Of a stretch of DNA of 64,000 bases, positions 17,905-26,846 are shown one piece after another. Source of the stretch: Hyphomicrobiales bacterium (GTDB lineage: Bacteria; Pseudomonadota; Alphaproteobacteria; Rhizobiales; Rhizobiaceae); contig UBTY01000016.1 in NCBI GenBank assembly GCA_900468535.1, positions 1 to 64,000 of the forward strand. Reading direction: 5' to 3'. The notes below the pieces were generated by a model. That model ran no database searches and was not told the DNA's origin. It saw only the letters and a program-made list of their open reading frames with translations. The translations under genes were made by a program, and so were the position numbers. Positions within the stretch are counted from its first letter, which is position 1. Each line of letters opens with the position of its first letter.

Positions 17905-17934
17905 CGCAGCTTCTCCCCAGAGGAAGAAGCTGCG
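17905..17934 (-). terminator. stem-loop after hom
   Basis: A perfect 10-bp stem (CGCAGCTTCT at 17905-17914 with AGAAGCTGCG at 17925-17934), ten-base loop, in the 100-base gap between hom and recJ. No U run follows on the minus strand, so it may be an intrinsic terminator of modest strength or an RNA-stability element. Confidence 0.45.
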
Positions 17935-17942
17935 GCTCTTTA

Positions 17943-19265
17943 TCAGCTTTCCTTCGGACGCTCGATCCGGATGACCTGCGGCTCGCCGACGTGGAAGCCT
18001 TCTTCCTTGATGGCGTTGACGGCCTTGCGTACCGAGTCCTCGGTCGTCGCATGCGTGACCATGATGATGGTCTGATGATGCGATGGCGCCAGATGCTGCT
18101 TCGATCGCTGAACGATGGATTCCAGTGAAATCTGGTTCTCCGCCATATGGGTCGCGACGCTTGCGAAGACGCCGGTGCGGTCGAGCACGGTCAAGCGGAT
18201 GAAATAGCCGCCTTCATGGCTCTGGATCTGCGCCTTGCGATAAGGTTCAAGCAACTTGGCCGGATGACCAAGAACGGGAACCTGCTGGGCACCGGGACGG
18301 CTCTTGGCGATATCGGCGATGTCTCCGAGTACGGAAGAGGCCGTCGCATTGCCACCGGCACCGGGGCCGACCATCAGCAATTCACCGAGAACGTCGGACT
18401 CGATTGCCACGGCGTTGGTGACGCCATCGACCTGAGCGATGACGGAATCGACAGGCACCATCGTCGGATGAACGCGCTGCTCGATGCCGGTGTCCGTCCG
18501 CTGCGCCACGCCGAGGAGCTTGATGCGATAACCAAGATCGGCGGCGGCGTGAATGTCCTCGATCGAGATGTTGGTGATGCCTTCGAGATAGATATCGTCG
18601 GCCGCGATCTGGTTTCCGAACGCCAGTGTCGTCAGAATGGACAGCTTGTGAGCGGTGTCGTTGCCTTCGATATCGAAAGCCGGATCAGCTTCGGCGTAGC
18701 CAAGCCGCTGGGCTTCCTTCAGGCAATCCGCAAACGACAGGCCCTCCTTCTCCATCTTCGTCAGGATGTAGTTGCAGGTGCCGTTCATGATCCCGTAGAC
18801 GCGGGAAATCGTATTGCCGGTCAGTGACTCGCGCAGCGCCTTGATGACGGGGATGCCGCCGGCGACGGCCGCCTCGAAATTCAGGAGCGCGCCCTTTTCC
18901 TCCGCGATGGTCGCCAGTTCGACGCCGTGATAGGCAAGCAGCGCCTTGTTCGCAGTCACCACATGGAGACCACGCTCAAGGGCTGTGCGAACCGAGACGT
19001 TGGCCGAACCTTCAGCACCGCCCATCAGCTCGACGAAGACGTCGATGTCGCCCTTTGCAGCGAGATCTTCCGGCCGATCGAACCACTCGATGCCGCCGAC
19101 GCTGATGCCGCGATCCTTCGTCTTGTCGCGTGCCGAAACGCCCGTAATGACGATCGGCCGGCCGCACGTAGCGGCAAGCTCGTTGCTGCGCTGCTGAATG
19201 ATACGGACGAGCGAAGCACCAACGGTACCCAAGCCCGCAATGCCGATTTTGAGGGCATCTGCCAT
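17943..19265 (-). CDS. hom: homoserine dehydrogenase
   Basis: Converts aspartate-4-semialdehyde to homoserine with NAD(P)H, the branch point to threonine and methionine, 440 residues. The N-terminal Rossmann motif GIAGLGTVGASLV (8-20) binds the cofactor. The catalytic core includes ANKALLAYHG, GIMNGTCNYILTKME and YAEADPAFDIEGNDTAHKL. A C-terminal ACT domain (about 355-435, FIRLTVLDRTGVFASVA) should mediate threonine feedback. AGGA lies seven bases before the ATG. The aminotransferase gene is immediately upstream with 63 bases between. In relatives I recall glpX between hom and recJ; it is absent here. Confidence 0.96.
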   Translation of the reverse strand: MADALKIGIAGLGTVGASLVRIIQQRSNELAATCGRPIVITGVSARDKTKDRGISVGGIEWFDRPEDLAAKGDIDVFVELMGGAEGSANVSVRTALERGLHVVTANKALLAYHGVELATIAEEKGALLNFEAAVAGGIPVIKALRESLTGNTISRVYGIMNGTCNYILTKMEKEGLSFADCLKEAQRLGYAEADPAFDIEGNDTAHKLSILTTLAFGNQIAADDIYLEGITNISIEDIHAAADLGYRIKLLGVAQRTDTGIEQRVHPTMVPVDSVIAQVDGVTNAVAIESDVLGELLMVGPGAGGNATASSVLGDIADIAKSRPGAQQVPVLGHPAKLLEPYRKAQIQSHEGGYFIRLTVLDRTGVFASVATHMAENQISLESIVQRSKQHLAPSHHQTIIMVTHATTEDSVRKAVNAIKEEGFHVGEPQVIRIERPKES

Positions 19266-19292
19266 GGATCGATCCTGAAATGTGTCATGAAT

Positions 19293-19315
19293 GGCGGTCG
19301 CCCAACACGACCGCC
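19293..19315 (-). terminator. stem-loop between the aminotransferase gene and hom
   Basis: GGCGGTCG (19293-19300) pairs perfectly with CGACCGCC (19308-19315) around a seven-base loop. It sits in the leader of hom, 28 bases before its start codon, without a U tract. It could attenuate or stabilise the hom message, but no leader peptide rich in threonine or methionine was seen. Confidence 0.35.
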
Positions 19316-19328
19316 GTGGAAGATTAAA

Positions 19329-20546
19329 TCAACGGTGAGCGTTCAACGAGATGACGTTGTGCATCGTCTCGTCGGCCGTCGACAGGAATTTCTTGATGCT
19401 GCGTGCAGCCTGGCGGATGCGGTGCTCGTTTTCAACGAGTGCCAGACGGACGTAGTCATCGCCCATTTCGCCGAAGCCGACGCCCGGCGCCACGGCCACA
19501 TCGGCCTTTTCGACGAGCAGCTTGGAGAATTCCAGGGAGCCCAGATGGCGGAACTTCTCTGGAATCTTGGCCCAGGCGAACATCGTCGCCGCAGGCGGCG
19601 GCACTTCGAAGCCGGCCTTGCCAAAGCTCTCGACCATGACGTCGCGGCGGCGCTTGTAGACATTGCGGACTTCCGCGATGTCGGAGCCGTCGCCGTTCAA
19701 CGCGTGGGTGGCGGCCACCTGAATCGGCGTGAAGGCGCCGTAATCGAGGTAGGACTTCACGCGCGTCAGCGCTGCGATCAGGCGTTCGTTGCCAACCGCA
19801 AAGCCCATGCGCCAGCCGGGCATCGAGAAGGTCTTCGACATCGACGTGAACTCTACGGTCACGTCGATAGCCCCTGGAACCTGCAGAACCGAGGGCGGCG
19901 GCTCGCCGTCGAAGTAGATTTCGGAATAGGCAAGGTCGGACAGCACGATGATGTCGTGCTTCTTCGCAAAAGCGATGACGTCCTTGTAGAAGTCGAGCGT
20001 CGCCACGAAAGCCGTGGGGTTCGACGGATAGTTCAGGATCAGCGCCAGCGGCTTCGGGATCGAATGGCGCACGGCGCGCTCGAGCGGGGCAAAGAAGTTT
20101 TCATCCGGCTCGACCGGGATCGAACGGATGACACCGCCTGCCATCAGGAAGCCGAAGGCATGGATCGGATAGGTCGGGTTCGGGCAGAGAATGACGTCGC
20201 CAGGCGCGGTAATCGCCTGCGCCATGTTGGCAAAGCCTTCCTTGGAACCGAGGGTCGCAACGACCTGAGTGTCCGGGTTCAGCTTCACGCCGAAGCGGCG
20301 CGCATAGTAGGCGGCCTGGGCACGGCGCAAGCCGGGAATGCCCTTGGAGGACGAATAACGGTGCGTGCGCGGGTCCTGAACGACCTCGCAGAGCTTATCG
20401 ACGATCGCCTTGGGGGTTGGAAGGTCAGGGTTTCCCATGCCGAGATCGATGATATCGGCCCCGCCCGCTCGCGCGCTTGCTTTCAAACGGTTGACCTGTT
20501 CGAAAACGTAAGGCGGCAAACGCCGGACTTTGTGAAACTCTTCCAT
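19329..20546 (-). CDS. alaC: alanine/LL-diaminopimelate-type class I aminotransferase
   Basis: PLP-dependent fold-type I aminotransferase of 405 residues. Visible family motifs are IIDLGMGNPDLPTP, YSSSKGIPGLR, LNYPSNPTA (the N of the NPT segment contacts PLP), SDLAYSEIYF and SMSKTFSMPGWRMGF, where the lysine forms the Schiff base. Close homologues are annotated as AlaC (alanine-glutamate transaminase) or as LL-diaminopimelate aminotransferase, and sequence alone does not settle which. I chose the ATG at 20546 because GGGGA lies five bases upstream; a GTG at 20558 overlaps that ribosome binding site. The position directly upstream of hom suggests amino-acid-pool coupling. Confidence 0.88.
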   Translation of the reverse strand: MEEFHKVRRLPPYVFEQVNRLKASARAGGADIIDLGMGNPDLPTPKAIVDKLCEVVQDPRTHRYSSSKGIPGLRRAQAAYYARRFGVKLNPDTQVVATLGSKEGFANMAQAITAPGDVILCPNPTYPIHAFGFLMAGGVIRSIPVEPDENFFAPLERAVRHSIPKPLALILNYPSNPTAFVATLDFYKDVIAFAKKHDIIVLSDLAYSEIYFDGEPPPSVLQVPGAIDVTVEFTSMSKTFSMPGWRMGFAVGNERLIAALTRVKSYLDYGAFTPIQVAATHALNGDGSDIAEVRNVYKRRRDVMVESFGKAGFEVPPPAATMFAWAKIPEKFRHLGSLEFSKLLVEKADVAVAPGVGFGEMGDDYVRLALVENEHRIRQAARSIKKFLSTADETMHNVISLNAHR

Positions 20547-20770
20547 TTCTTTCCCCACGGAAATGCGGCCACCACGGCCGCGCTCGAAGTTCGTCCTAAT
20601 TACCGGCTGCTCGCGATACGAACTTCAGAATCGCCAGCGCCGTATTCATCAGACTTGCGTTGCGCGGCATTTCTTTGACAGAAAACCGCGCAGACCGCGC
20701 ATTATCAGGAAAAATTCATTTTTCGCTACCGATGGAAGGCTTTGCTTCCAAAACGCTGCGAAGGCAAGGC

Positions 20771-21187
20771 CTATTTCGTGATTTCGGAGAGCGTTTCCGG
20801 GCCGTGCTCAGCCGCGAGCTTGCGATATTCTTCCACGCGGCGTTGATACTCCGCCTCGGAAATCGTCCCGGCCTTGCGCTGTGCGCCGAGCGCAGAGAGC
20901 TTATGCTGAAGATCAGCTGCCTGCTCGTCGTTCATCTGGACGTTGGCGGCCGTCAGCGGCGCACCAAAGGACGGATATCCATCCGGATAATGCGCAAGAC
21001 CGCCTTCTGCCGGCACGCCACCCTTGGTGGGCCCCATGACAACGGCGGTCGGCGCCGCTCGTCTGGCGGCGATCTCGGCCTTTTCCTCGGGCGTTCGCAT
21101 GCAAGCCGCAAGCGTCGTGGCCGCAGTGGCGCCGATAAGCGCGGTGCGGATAACGTTTGCGAAAATGCGAATGCCTTTGTTCGTCAT
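20771..21187 (-). CDS. lipoprotein with SHOCT-like C-terminus
   Basis: Short secreted lipoprotein of 138 residues. The signal peptide (about 1-29) ends in the lipobox LAAC. The middle is Ala/Gly/Pro-rich. The C-terminal 45 residues (LQHKLSALGAQRKAGTISE and onward) form two short amphipathic helices with a GTISEAEY turn like SHOCT modules. I chose ATG 21187 because it puts a basic n-region straight before the hydrophobic core; the open frame continues to 21253 but without a signal-like start. It is divergent from phaC, sharing 152 bases of control region. Function unknown. Confidence 0.72.
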   Translation of the reverse strand: MTNKGIRIFANVIRTALIGATAATTLAACMRTPEEKAEIAARRAAPTAVVMGPTKGGVPAEGGLAHYPDGYPSFGAPLTAANVQMNDEQAADLQHKLSALGAQRKAGTISEAEYQRRVEEYRKLAAEHGPETLSEITK

Positions 21188-21339
21188 GCCAGATGTTCCA
21201 GATCCTGAGCTGTCTCGACTGTTAGATTCGTCGCAGCGACAAAGCAATAGCACGAGCGCGCGTCAGCGGAACTTGTTTTATCGATCTTTCCAGATGTACA
21301 ACTCGATTTGCAGGAACATGCTGCCGCCGGAGGAAACGA

Positions 21340-23178
21340 GTGACCGACAGCAAGCAGGAAAACGGCGACAAGACGAAAAGCCCGGGCTTTGATGCGAAAG
21401 ACCTGGATCCGTACCTGATGAAAGATCCCGAGGCGATGGCGCTCAACTTCGCCCGCGCGATCGAGAATCTCGGCAAAGCCGCGACGGCCTGGCTTGCCCC
21501 ACGCGAACGCGGCGCGATCGCGGAAAACGCGGCCGAACCGATGACCGACATGGTCAAGACGCTGTCGAAGGTCACCGAATACTGGATGTCGGACCCGCGC
21601 CGCACCTTCGAGGCGCAGACGCAGCTGATGAGCAGCTACTTCGGGATCTGGATGCGTTCGATGCAGCGCATGCAGGGAGAGACGCCAGCGGAAGAACCGG
21701 ACCGCAAGGACAAGCGCTTTGCAGACGAGGACTGGCAGAAGAACCCGTTCTTCGAATTTCTGAAGCAGGTCTACCTGATCACCGCCGACTGGGCCGAAAA
21801 GATCGTTGCCGAGACCGATGGTCTGGACGATCACACGAAGCACAAGGCCGGCTTCTATGTGAAGCAGATAACGGCTGCTCTCTCCCCAACCAATTTCGTC
21901 GCTACCAATCCGCAGCTCTACCGGGAGACGATCGCGACCAGCGGCGAAAACCTGGTGCGCGGCATGAAGATGCTGGCCGAGGATATTGCTGCGGGTCATG
22001 GCGACCTGAAACTTCGCCAGACCGACATGAGCAAATTCGCCGTCGGGCGCGACATGGCGCTGACATCGGGCAAGGTGATCGCGCAGAACGAGATCTGCCA
22101 GATCATCCAGTACGAGCCGACGACGGAAACGGTGTTGAAACGCCCTCTCCTCATCTGCCCGCCGTGGATCAACAAATTCTACATCCTCGACCTCAACCCG
22201 CAAAAATCGTTCATCAAATGGTGCGTCGACCAAGGGCAAACCGTGTTTGTCATCTCCTGGGTCAATCCGGATGCGCGCCATGCCGGGAAGGATTGGGCCT
22301 CCTACGCGCGTGAAGGTATCGACTTCGCGCTCGACACGATCGAGAAGGCGACGGGAGTGAAGGAAGCGAACGCAATCGGCTACTGCGTCGGCGGCACGCT
22401 GCTTTCGGCGACGCTGGCACTGCATGCCAAGGAGAGGAACAAGCGGATCAAGACCGCTACGCTCTTCACCACGCAGGTCGACTTCACCCACGCCGGCGAT
22501 CTCAAGGTTTTCGTGGATGAAGAGCAGCTCGGTCGCCTCGAGGCGCATATGCATGAGGTCGGCTATCTCGACGGCTCGAAGATGGCGACCGCCTTCAACA
22601 TGCTGCGCGCCTCGGAGCTGATCTGGCCCTATTTCGTCAACAACTATCTGAAGGGCCAGGAACCGATGCCCTTCGACCTGCTGTTCTGGAACGCGGATTC
22701 CACGCGGATGGCGGCGGCGAACCATGCCTTCTATCTACGCAATTGCTATCTGCGGAACGCGCTCACAAGCAACGAGATGGTTTTGGACGGACAGAAGCTA
22801 TCGCTGAAGGACGTCAAGATCCCGATCTACAACCTCGCGACGCGCGAAGACCACATCGCGCCCGCAAAGTCGGTATTCCTTGGTAGCCAGTTCTTTGGCG
22901 GCAAGGTCGATTTCGTGCTTGCCGGCTCCGGTCACATCGCAGGCGTGGTCAATCCGCCCGACAAGAAGAAGTACCAGTATTGGGTCGGCGGTGCGGCGAA
23001 GGGCGATTACGACACATGGCTGACCGAGGCCACGGAAAACGCTGGCTCATGGTGGCCGCACTGGCAGGCCTGGATCGAGGCGAACAACGATGCGCGCGTG
23101 CCCGCCCGGAAACCGGGCGGCGCAGCGCTCAACGCCCTCGAAGAGGCGCCGGGAAGCTATGTGCTGGAGCGGGCCTGA
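21340..23178 (+). CDS. phaC: class I poly(3-hydroxyalkanoate) synthase
   Basis: Polymerises (R)-3-hydroxybutyryl-CoA into PHB on cytoplasmic granules, 612 residues, the usual length for the class I single-subunit enzyme. The lipase-like box GYCVGG holds the nucleophile Cys349; Asp504 (REDHIAP) and His532 (GSGHIAG) complete the triad. The start is GTG at 21340 with a perfect GGAGG six bases upstream. That site is also the kind of Shine-Dalgarno that a CCUCCUCCC-bearing sRNA, such as the one at 36.3 kb, could mask. phaA/phaB are not in this window. It converges on the methyltransferase gene, 19 bases between. Confidence 0.96.
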   Translation: MTDSKQENGDKTKSPGFDAKDLDPYLMKDPEAMALNFARAIENLGKAATAWLAPRERGAIAENAAEPMTDMVKTLSKVTEYWMSDPRRTFEAQTQLMSSYFGIWMRSMQRMQGETPAEEPDRKDKRFADEDWQKNPFFEFLKQVYLITADWAEKIVAETDGLDDHTKHKAGFYVKQITAALSPTNFVATNPQLYRETIATSGENLVRGMKMLAEDIAAGHGDLKLRQTDMSKFAVGRDMALTSGKVIAQNEICQIIQYEPTTETVLKRPLLICPPWINKFYILDLNPQKSFIKWCVDQGQTVFVISWVNPDARHAGKDWASYAREGIDFALDTIEKATGVKEANAIGYCVGGTLLSATLALHAKERNKRIKTATLFTTQVDFTHAGDLKVFVDEEQLGRLEAHMHEVGYLDGSKMATAFNMLRASELIWPYFVNNYLKGQEPMPFDLLFWNADSTRMAAANHAFYLRNCYLRNALTSNEMVLDGQKLSLKDVKIPIYNLATREDHIAPAKSVFLGSQFFGGKVDFVLAGSGHIAGVVNPPDKKKYQYWVGGAAKGDYDTWLTEATENAGSWWPHWQAWIEANNDARVPARKPGGAALNALEEAPGSYVLERA

Positions 23179-23197
23179 CGCATTGCGACCACAGCAC

Positions 23198-24208
23198 TCA
23201 CTCCAGGAACAAAAGGCTCGCCGGTGATGGCGGCAACGGCTTCATGACGACTTTGCCGAATCCGGCGGTTTTTGCCATGCTGGCAAGCTCCCGCTCCGTA
23301 TAGGCGTCGCCCCGTGGCGTCGTTGCGAGCATGACCATGGCAAAGGCTGCTGGGAACTCAGGCGATACGCGATCATCATTCGGCACGAACTCGACGATCG
23401 CCACGCGGCCACCCGATCCAAGGCTCGCTCGTGCCTTCTTCAGAAGTGCGACGCAGCCTTCCGTATCGAAATGATGCAGGAAGTTCGGTAGCAGGATCAG
23501 GTCATAGCCAGAACCCCAGTCGACCTCGAAGGCACTGCCGGGCTTGAATGTGAAGCGCTCCGCCACGCCTGCTTTCTTCGCGTTCTCTTCAGTCACGGCA
23601 AGGACAGGCTTCCAGTCGATCGCTACCACGCTGGCCGATGGCGCCACCTTGGCGATCTCGATGCCGAAAGCCCCCGGCCCGGCGGCAATATCAAGCACCT
23701 TCGCCGGTTTGCTTGACCACGTCTCGACCTCGCCAGCCAAGGCCTTAGCGCTGGCACCGGTGAACGAGCCCATTGCGCGGGCAAACTTCACCCACACCGG
23801 ATTATCAGGCGCGACATTGGCAAGACCGACGGAGCCACCATTGCGGACGTAGGACGCGGGGTCGTCGAGAAACAGCGACAACATCTGCGGCGCGGCCAGG
23901 AAGTCGATCGCAGCGCCCATGTAGGCGGGTGAACGCCGGTCGAGAAAGGCCTGGCTTGACGGCGTCGCTATGTAGTTCTCGCCACTTTTCGTCAGGAACC
24001 CGGAGACGACGAGAAAGTCGCAGAGGATCCGGGTGCCGCGCTCGGCGCACCCCAGTTCCGGAGCTAGAGAACGCGCCGTTCGCCCCTCTCCGCCCAACTT
24101 CGTAAAAAGATCGAACTCGATTGCCGCCTTGATCGCGGCGGTCTTTCGGAACGCAAACATCGCATCCACCAGCAAGGCAGGCGAAACTTCCGCATGTGTC
24201 GAAGACAT
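23198..24208 (-). CDS. SAM-dependent O-methyltransferase-like protein
   Basis: A 336-residue cytoplasmic protein with an N-terminal winged-helix dimerisation domain (about 8-95) and a C-terminal Rossmann methyltransferase domain of the PF00891 type. VLDIAAGPGAFGIEIAK (about 170-186) is motif I for SAM; VVAIDWKP gives the acidic residue after strand 2; LLPNFLHHF resembles motif IV, and the HH there may include the catalytic base. Such proteins methylate small phenolic or polyketide-like hydroxyls, but bacterial members of this kind mostly lack known substrates. It is monocistronic and convergent with phaC; the context does not reveal a role. Confidence 0.75.
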   Translation of the reverse strand: MSSTHAEVSPALLVDAMFAFRKTAAIKAAIEFDLFTKLGGEGRTARSLAPELGCAERGTRILCDFLVVSGFLTKSGENYIATPSSQAFLDRRSPAYMGAAIDFLAAPQMLSLFLDDPASYVRNGGSVGLANVAPDNPVWVKFARAMGSFTGASAKALAGEVETWSSKPAKVLDIAAGPGAFGIEIAKVAPSASVVAIDWKPVLAVTEENAKKAGVAERFTFKPGSAFEVDWGSGYDLILLPNFLHHFDTEGCVALLKKARASLGSGGRVAIVEFVPNDDRVSPEFPAAFAMVMLATTPRGDAYTERELASMAKTAGFGKVVMKPLPPSPASLLFLE

Positions 24209-24529
24209 CGGTTTTTCCTCCCATAACAGAGCTGCCCGACGGCTTCCTTCATAGCAGAATTGAGGCTGCGCGGCACGCTAGGACAAAGGAGGAGTTGCCG
24301 CGGGAACACAGTCTCCGAGGCAGCCGATCGATCGGCAGCAAGCGGAGAAATTTCGGCAGGCGACGCGATCACGTAAAGAGTTTGGTTACCATAATTCGTC
24401 ATCCTTTGAGACAGCCGAATATATTAGTGAGCCGTAATTTGGCCTCGAAGCTTCTATACCGGCCCCGGCGAAGAAGTATCCATCTGTCAGTACCGCCGGC
24501 CTAGTAACGAGTTGTGAAAGACGAGTCTC
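24209..24529. other. divergent control region, methyltransferase / DUF2778 gene
   Basis: These 321 bases separate two divergent genes and must hold both promoters. A 14-bp palindrome GCCGATCGATCGGC is at 24323-24336. CTATAC at 24454-24459 could be a -10 towards the plus-strand gene, but no fitting -35 was found. Nothing coding was seen. Confidence 0.35.
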
Positions 24530-25846
24530 ATGGCGTTTGCGGTCGATGTGTTTGCCAATACCAGGCCTGTAGGTACGACCATTTCTCGTTTTAGTCGCTC
24601 ATTCCGTTTCATTTCCGGTGCAAGTCTCATTGGTGCAGGGTTTGCCGCCTCGGCGTGGGTCGTCACGACAATCGCGACGATGCATGCCATCGCCCCGGAA
24701 GCCAAACCAGCCATGCGGATTGCGCTCACGGCGAAGACAGCAGCGCCCGAGCAGGCACACCAGCGGCTTATCCACGTCACGAAGTTTTCGCGCCTTGCGA
24801 CATCGGATGCCGACAAGCTGGCACAGATCACCAAGGACGGCAGAGCGGCCGCTCATGCGCGGCTTGCGAGCGCCCTTGTCGGCAAGTCGGCGCCGATCAC
24901 GATCGCAGAAGCGTCCCCTGACAAGACGGCAACCGTTGTTGCTGCTGCAGCTCCTGCAGACAAGGCCAAGGACGACCTGCTCGCCCTGCAGCCGGCGCCC
25001 GTGGCTGCCGACAAGAATTCGGCGGATCGCATCGTCATTCCGTCAAAGGAAGAAGTCGCAGCGATCACCGGCACCAACCTGCTAGCGCTCGCCGCTGCAT
25101 CAGACGAGAAAAAGGTGGCTGCGCTGCCAAGCAATAACCGCAAGGGCAACGAGCAGGCTGTCGAGGTCGCCAGCGCTGCTACCGACACCGATGTGAAGGA
25201 TGCGGATCCCGCTCAGTCCTTCGACCTTGTGCTGACCGACCGCGAGAGCTCGGTGCCATTGCCGATGGCTCGCCCTGACGCACTCGCCAAGCGTCCACAG
25301 GCCAATGACCGGACGCAGAAGCCGGCTGAGCCGGTGCTTGCCTATGCACGTCCCGATGTTGGTGATGACGAAGGCGAGATCCCGACGGTTCCGAAGCGGC
25401 AGAGCAACCCGATCGCGCGCGCCGGCGTCGCGGTCTACGACATCTCGGCCAGCATGGTCTACCTGCCGAGCGGCGAGCGTCTCGAAGCGCATTCCGGCCT
25501 CGGCAAGATGCGCGACAATCCGCGTTACGTGCACGAGAAGATGCGCGGACCGACACCGCCACACACCTACACGCTGACGATGCGCGAAAGCCTGTTCCAT
25601 GGCGTCGAGGCGATCCGGCTCACCCCCGTCGGCGGCGCCGCCAATATCTACAACCGCGTCGGCCTGCTCGCACATACCTATATGCTCGGCGCACGCGGCG
25701 ACTCCAACGGCTGCGTTTCGTTCAAGGACTACAGGCGCTTCCTGGCGGCCTTCAAGCGCGGCGACATTCGTCAGCTGGTTGTCGTAACGAGCATGCCGAG
25801 CAAGCCGTCTTCGACGCTGGCGTCGCTCTTCTCTTCCCGATCCTGA
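24530..25846 (+). CDS. membrane-anchored DUF2778 (Tlde1-like) L,D-transpeptidase-fold protein
   Basis: A 438-residue protein with one N-terminal membrane segment (about 28-50), a long Ala/Asp/Lys-rich, probably disordered periplasmic linker (50-300) and a C-terminal DUF2778 domain. The domain begins at VAVYDISASMVYLPSG and includes His382 and the SNGC motif with Cys395, spaced as in the His/Cys catalytic pair of L,D-transpeptidase folds. DUF2778 includes Tlde1 antibacterial effectors that cut or exchange D-amino acids in peptidoglycan. Here there is no type VI cluster or immunity gene nearby and the protein is anchored, so a housekeeping cell-wall role is more likely. Confidence 0.75.
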   Translation: MAFAVDVFANTRPVGTTISRFSRSFRFISGASLIGAGFAASAWVVTTIATMHAIAPEAKPAMRIALTAKTAAPEQAHQRLIHVTKFSRLATSDADKLAQITKDGRAAAHARLASALVGKSAPITIAEASPDKTATVVAAAAPADKAKDDLLALQPAPVAADKNSADRIVIPSKEEVAAITGTNLLALAAASDEKKVAALPSNNRKGNEQAVEVASAATDTDVKDADPAQSFDLVLTDRESSVPLPMARPDALAKRPQANDRTQKPAEPVLAYARPDVGDDEGEIPTVPKRQSNPIARAGVAVYDISASMVYLPSGERLEAHSGLGKMRDNPRYVHEKMRGPTPPHTYTLTMRESLFHGVEAIRLTPVGGAANIYNRVGLLAHTYMLGARGDSNGCVSFKDYRRFLAAFKRGDIRQLVVVTSMPSKPSSTLASLFSSRS

Positions 25847-26003
25847 GATCCTTCGGCGCTGGGATGACCCGCGCCGGCCCGCTTTCTAAGGCGATCGACA
25901 GGGCGGATTGGACGGCAAATCGCGACTTCCCCATTGATCGCGATGGACGAACCCGGCATAGCTGCTCTATGTACGAACGGACAATCTCTACTAAGGCCTT
26001 GCA

Positions 26004-26840
26004 ATGGTAAATTACATCGAAGCAGCAACCGCACCGTCCAAGAATACGGGTGCGATCCGGCTGTACGACTCCGAAGCATTCGAGGGCATGCGCAAGGCCT
26101 GCCAGCTGACAGCGCGGTGCCTCGACGAGTTGGCTTCGATCGTAACGCCCGGCCTGCCGACCGATGCCATCGACCGTTTCGTTTTTGAGTTCGGCATGGA
26201 CAACGGCGCCATTCCGGCAACGCTCAATTATCGCGGCTATACAAAGTCCACCTGCACCTCGATCAACCACGTTGTTTGCCACGGCATCCCCGACGCCAAG
26301 CCGCTGCGTGAGGGCGATATCGTCAACATCGACGTGACCTATGTCGTCGACGGTTGGCACGGAGATTCCAGCCGCATGTACCCCGTTGGCACGATCAAGC
26401 GTGCGGCCGAGCGTCTACTCGAGGTGACCTACGAGTCGCTGCTTCGCGGTATTGCGGCAGTCCGTCCCGGCGCCCGCACAGGCGCGATCGGCGAGGCCAT
26501 CCAGACTTATGCGGAAGGTGAACGCTGTTCGGTCGTTCGTGATTTCTGCGGCCACGGCGTCGGATCATTGTTTCACGATTCTCCGAATATCCTTCACTAC
26601 GGTCGCGCCAGCGAAGGACCGGAACTTCGGGAAGGCATGATCTTCACGATCGAGCCGATGATCAATCTCGGCCGCCCGCACGTCAAGGTGCTCGCCGACG
26701 GCTGGACGGCCGTGACCAGGGATCGCTCCCTGTCGGCGCAGTATGAGCATACCGTCGGCGTGACTAGTCAGGGCTGCGAGATATTCACGCTGTCGCCTGC
26801 CGGCCTCGACCGGCCGGGCCTACCGCCCCTCGTTCGGTGA
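26004..26840 (+). CDS. map: type I methionine aminopeptidase
   Basis: Removes N-terminal methionine from nascent proteins, 278 residues, M24A family with two metal ions. Metal ligands are seen in NIDVTYVVDGWHGDSSRMY (two aspartates), GHGVGSLFHD (histidine), FTIEPM (glutamate) and the final AQYEHTVGV region (glutamate). The substrate-binding histidine lies in NHVVCHGIP. The N-terminal extension of about 25 residues, before the first helix of the fold, is common in rhizobial members. radC follows after six bases and is likely cotranscribed. Confidence 0.95.
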   Translation: MVNYIEAATAPSKNTGAIRLYDSEAFEGMRKACQLTARCLDELASIVTPGLPTDAIDRFVFEFGMDNGAIPATLNYRGYTKSTCTSINHVVCHGIPDAKPLREGDIVNIDVTYVVDGWHGDSSRMYPVGTIKRAAERLLEVTYESLLRGIAAVRPGARTGAIGEAIQTYAEGERCSVVRDFCGHGVGSLFHDSPNILHYGRASEGPELREGMIFTIEPMINLGRPHVKVLADGWTAVTRDRSLSAQYEHTVGVTSQGCEIFTLSPAGLDRPGLPPLVR

Positions 26841-26846
26841 GCATTG

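Noticed and set aside
17843..18052. A longer RecJ starting inside the hom gene.
   Set aside because: The extra residues are Arg/Ser-rich without family resemblance and overlap the coding end of hom.
18927..20678. A 583-codon plus-strand frame.
   Set aside because: Antisense to hom and the aminotransferase gene, both certain.
21184..22725. A 513-codon minus-strand frame.
   Set aside because: Antisense to phaC, whose catalytic triad is intact.
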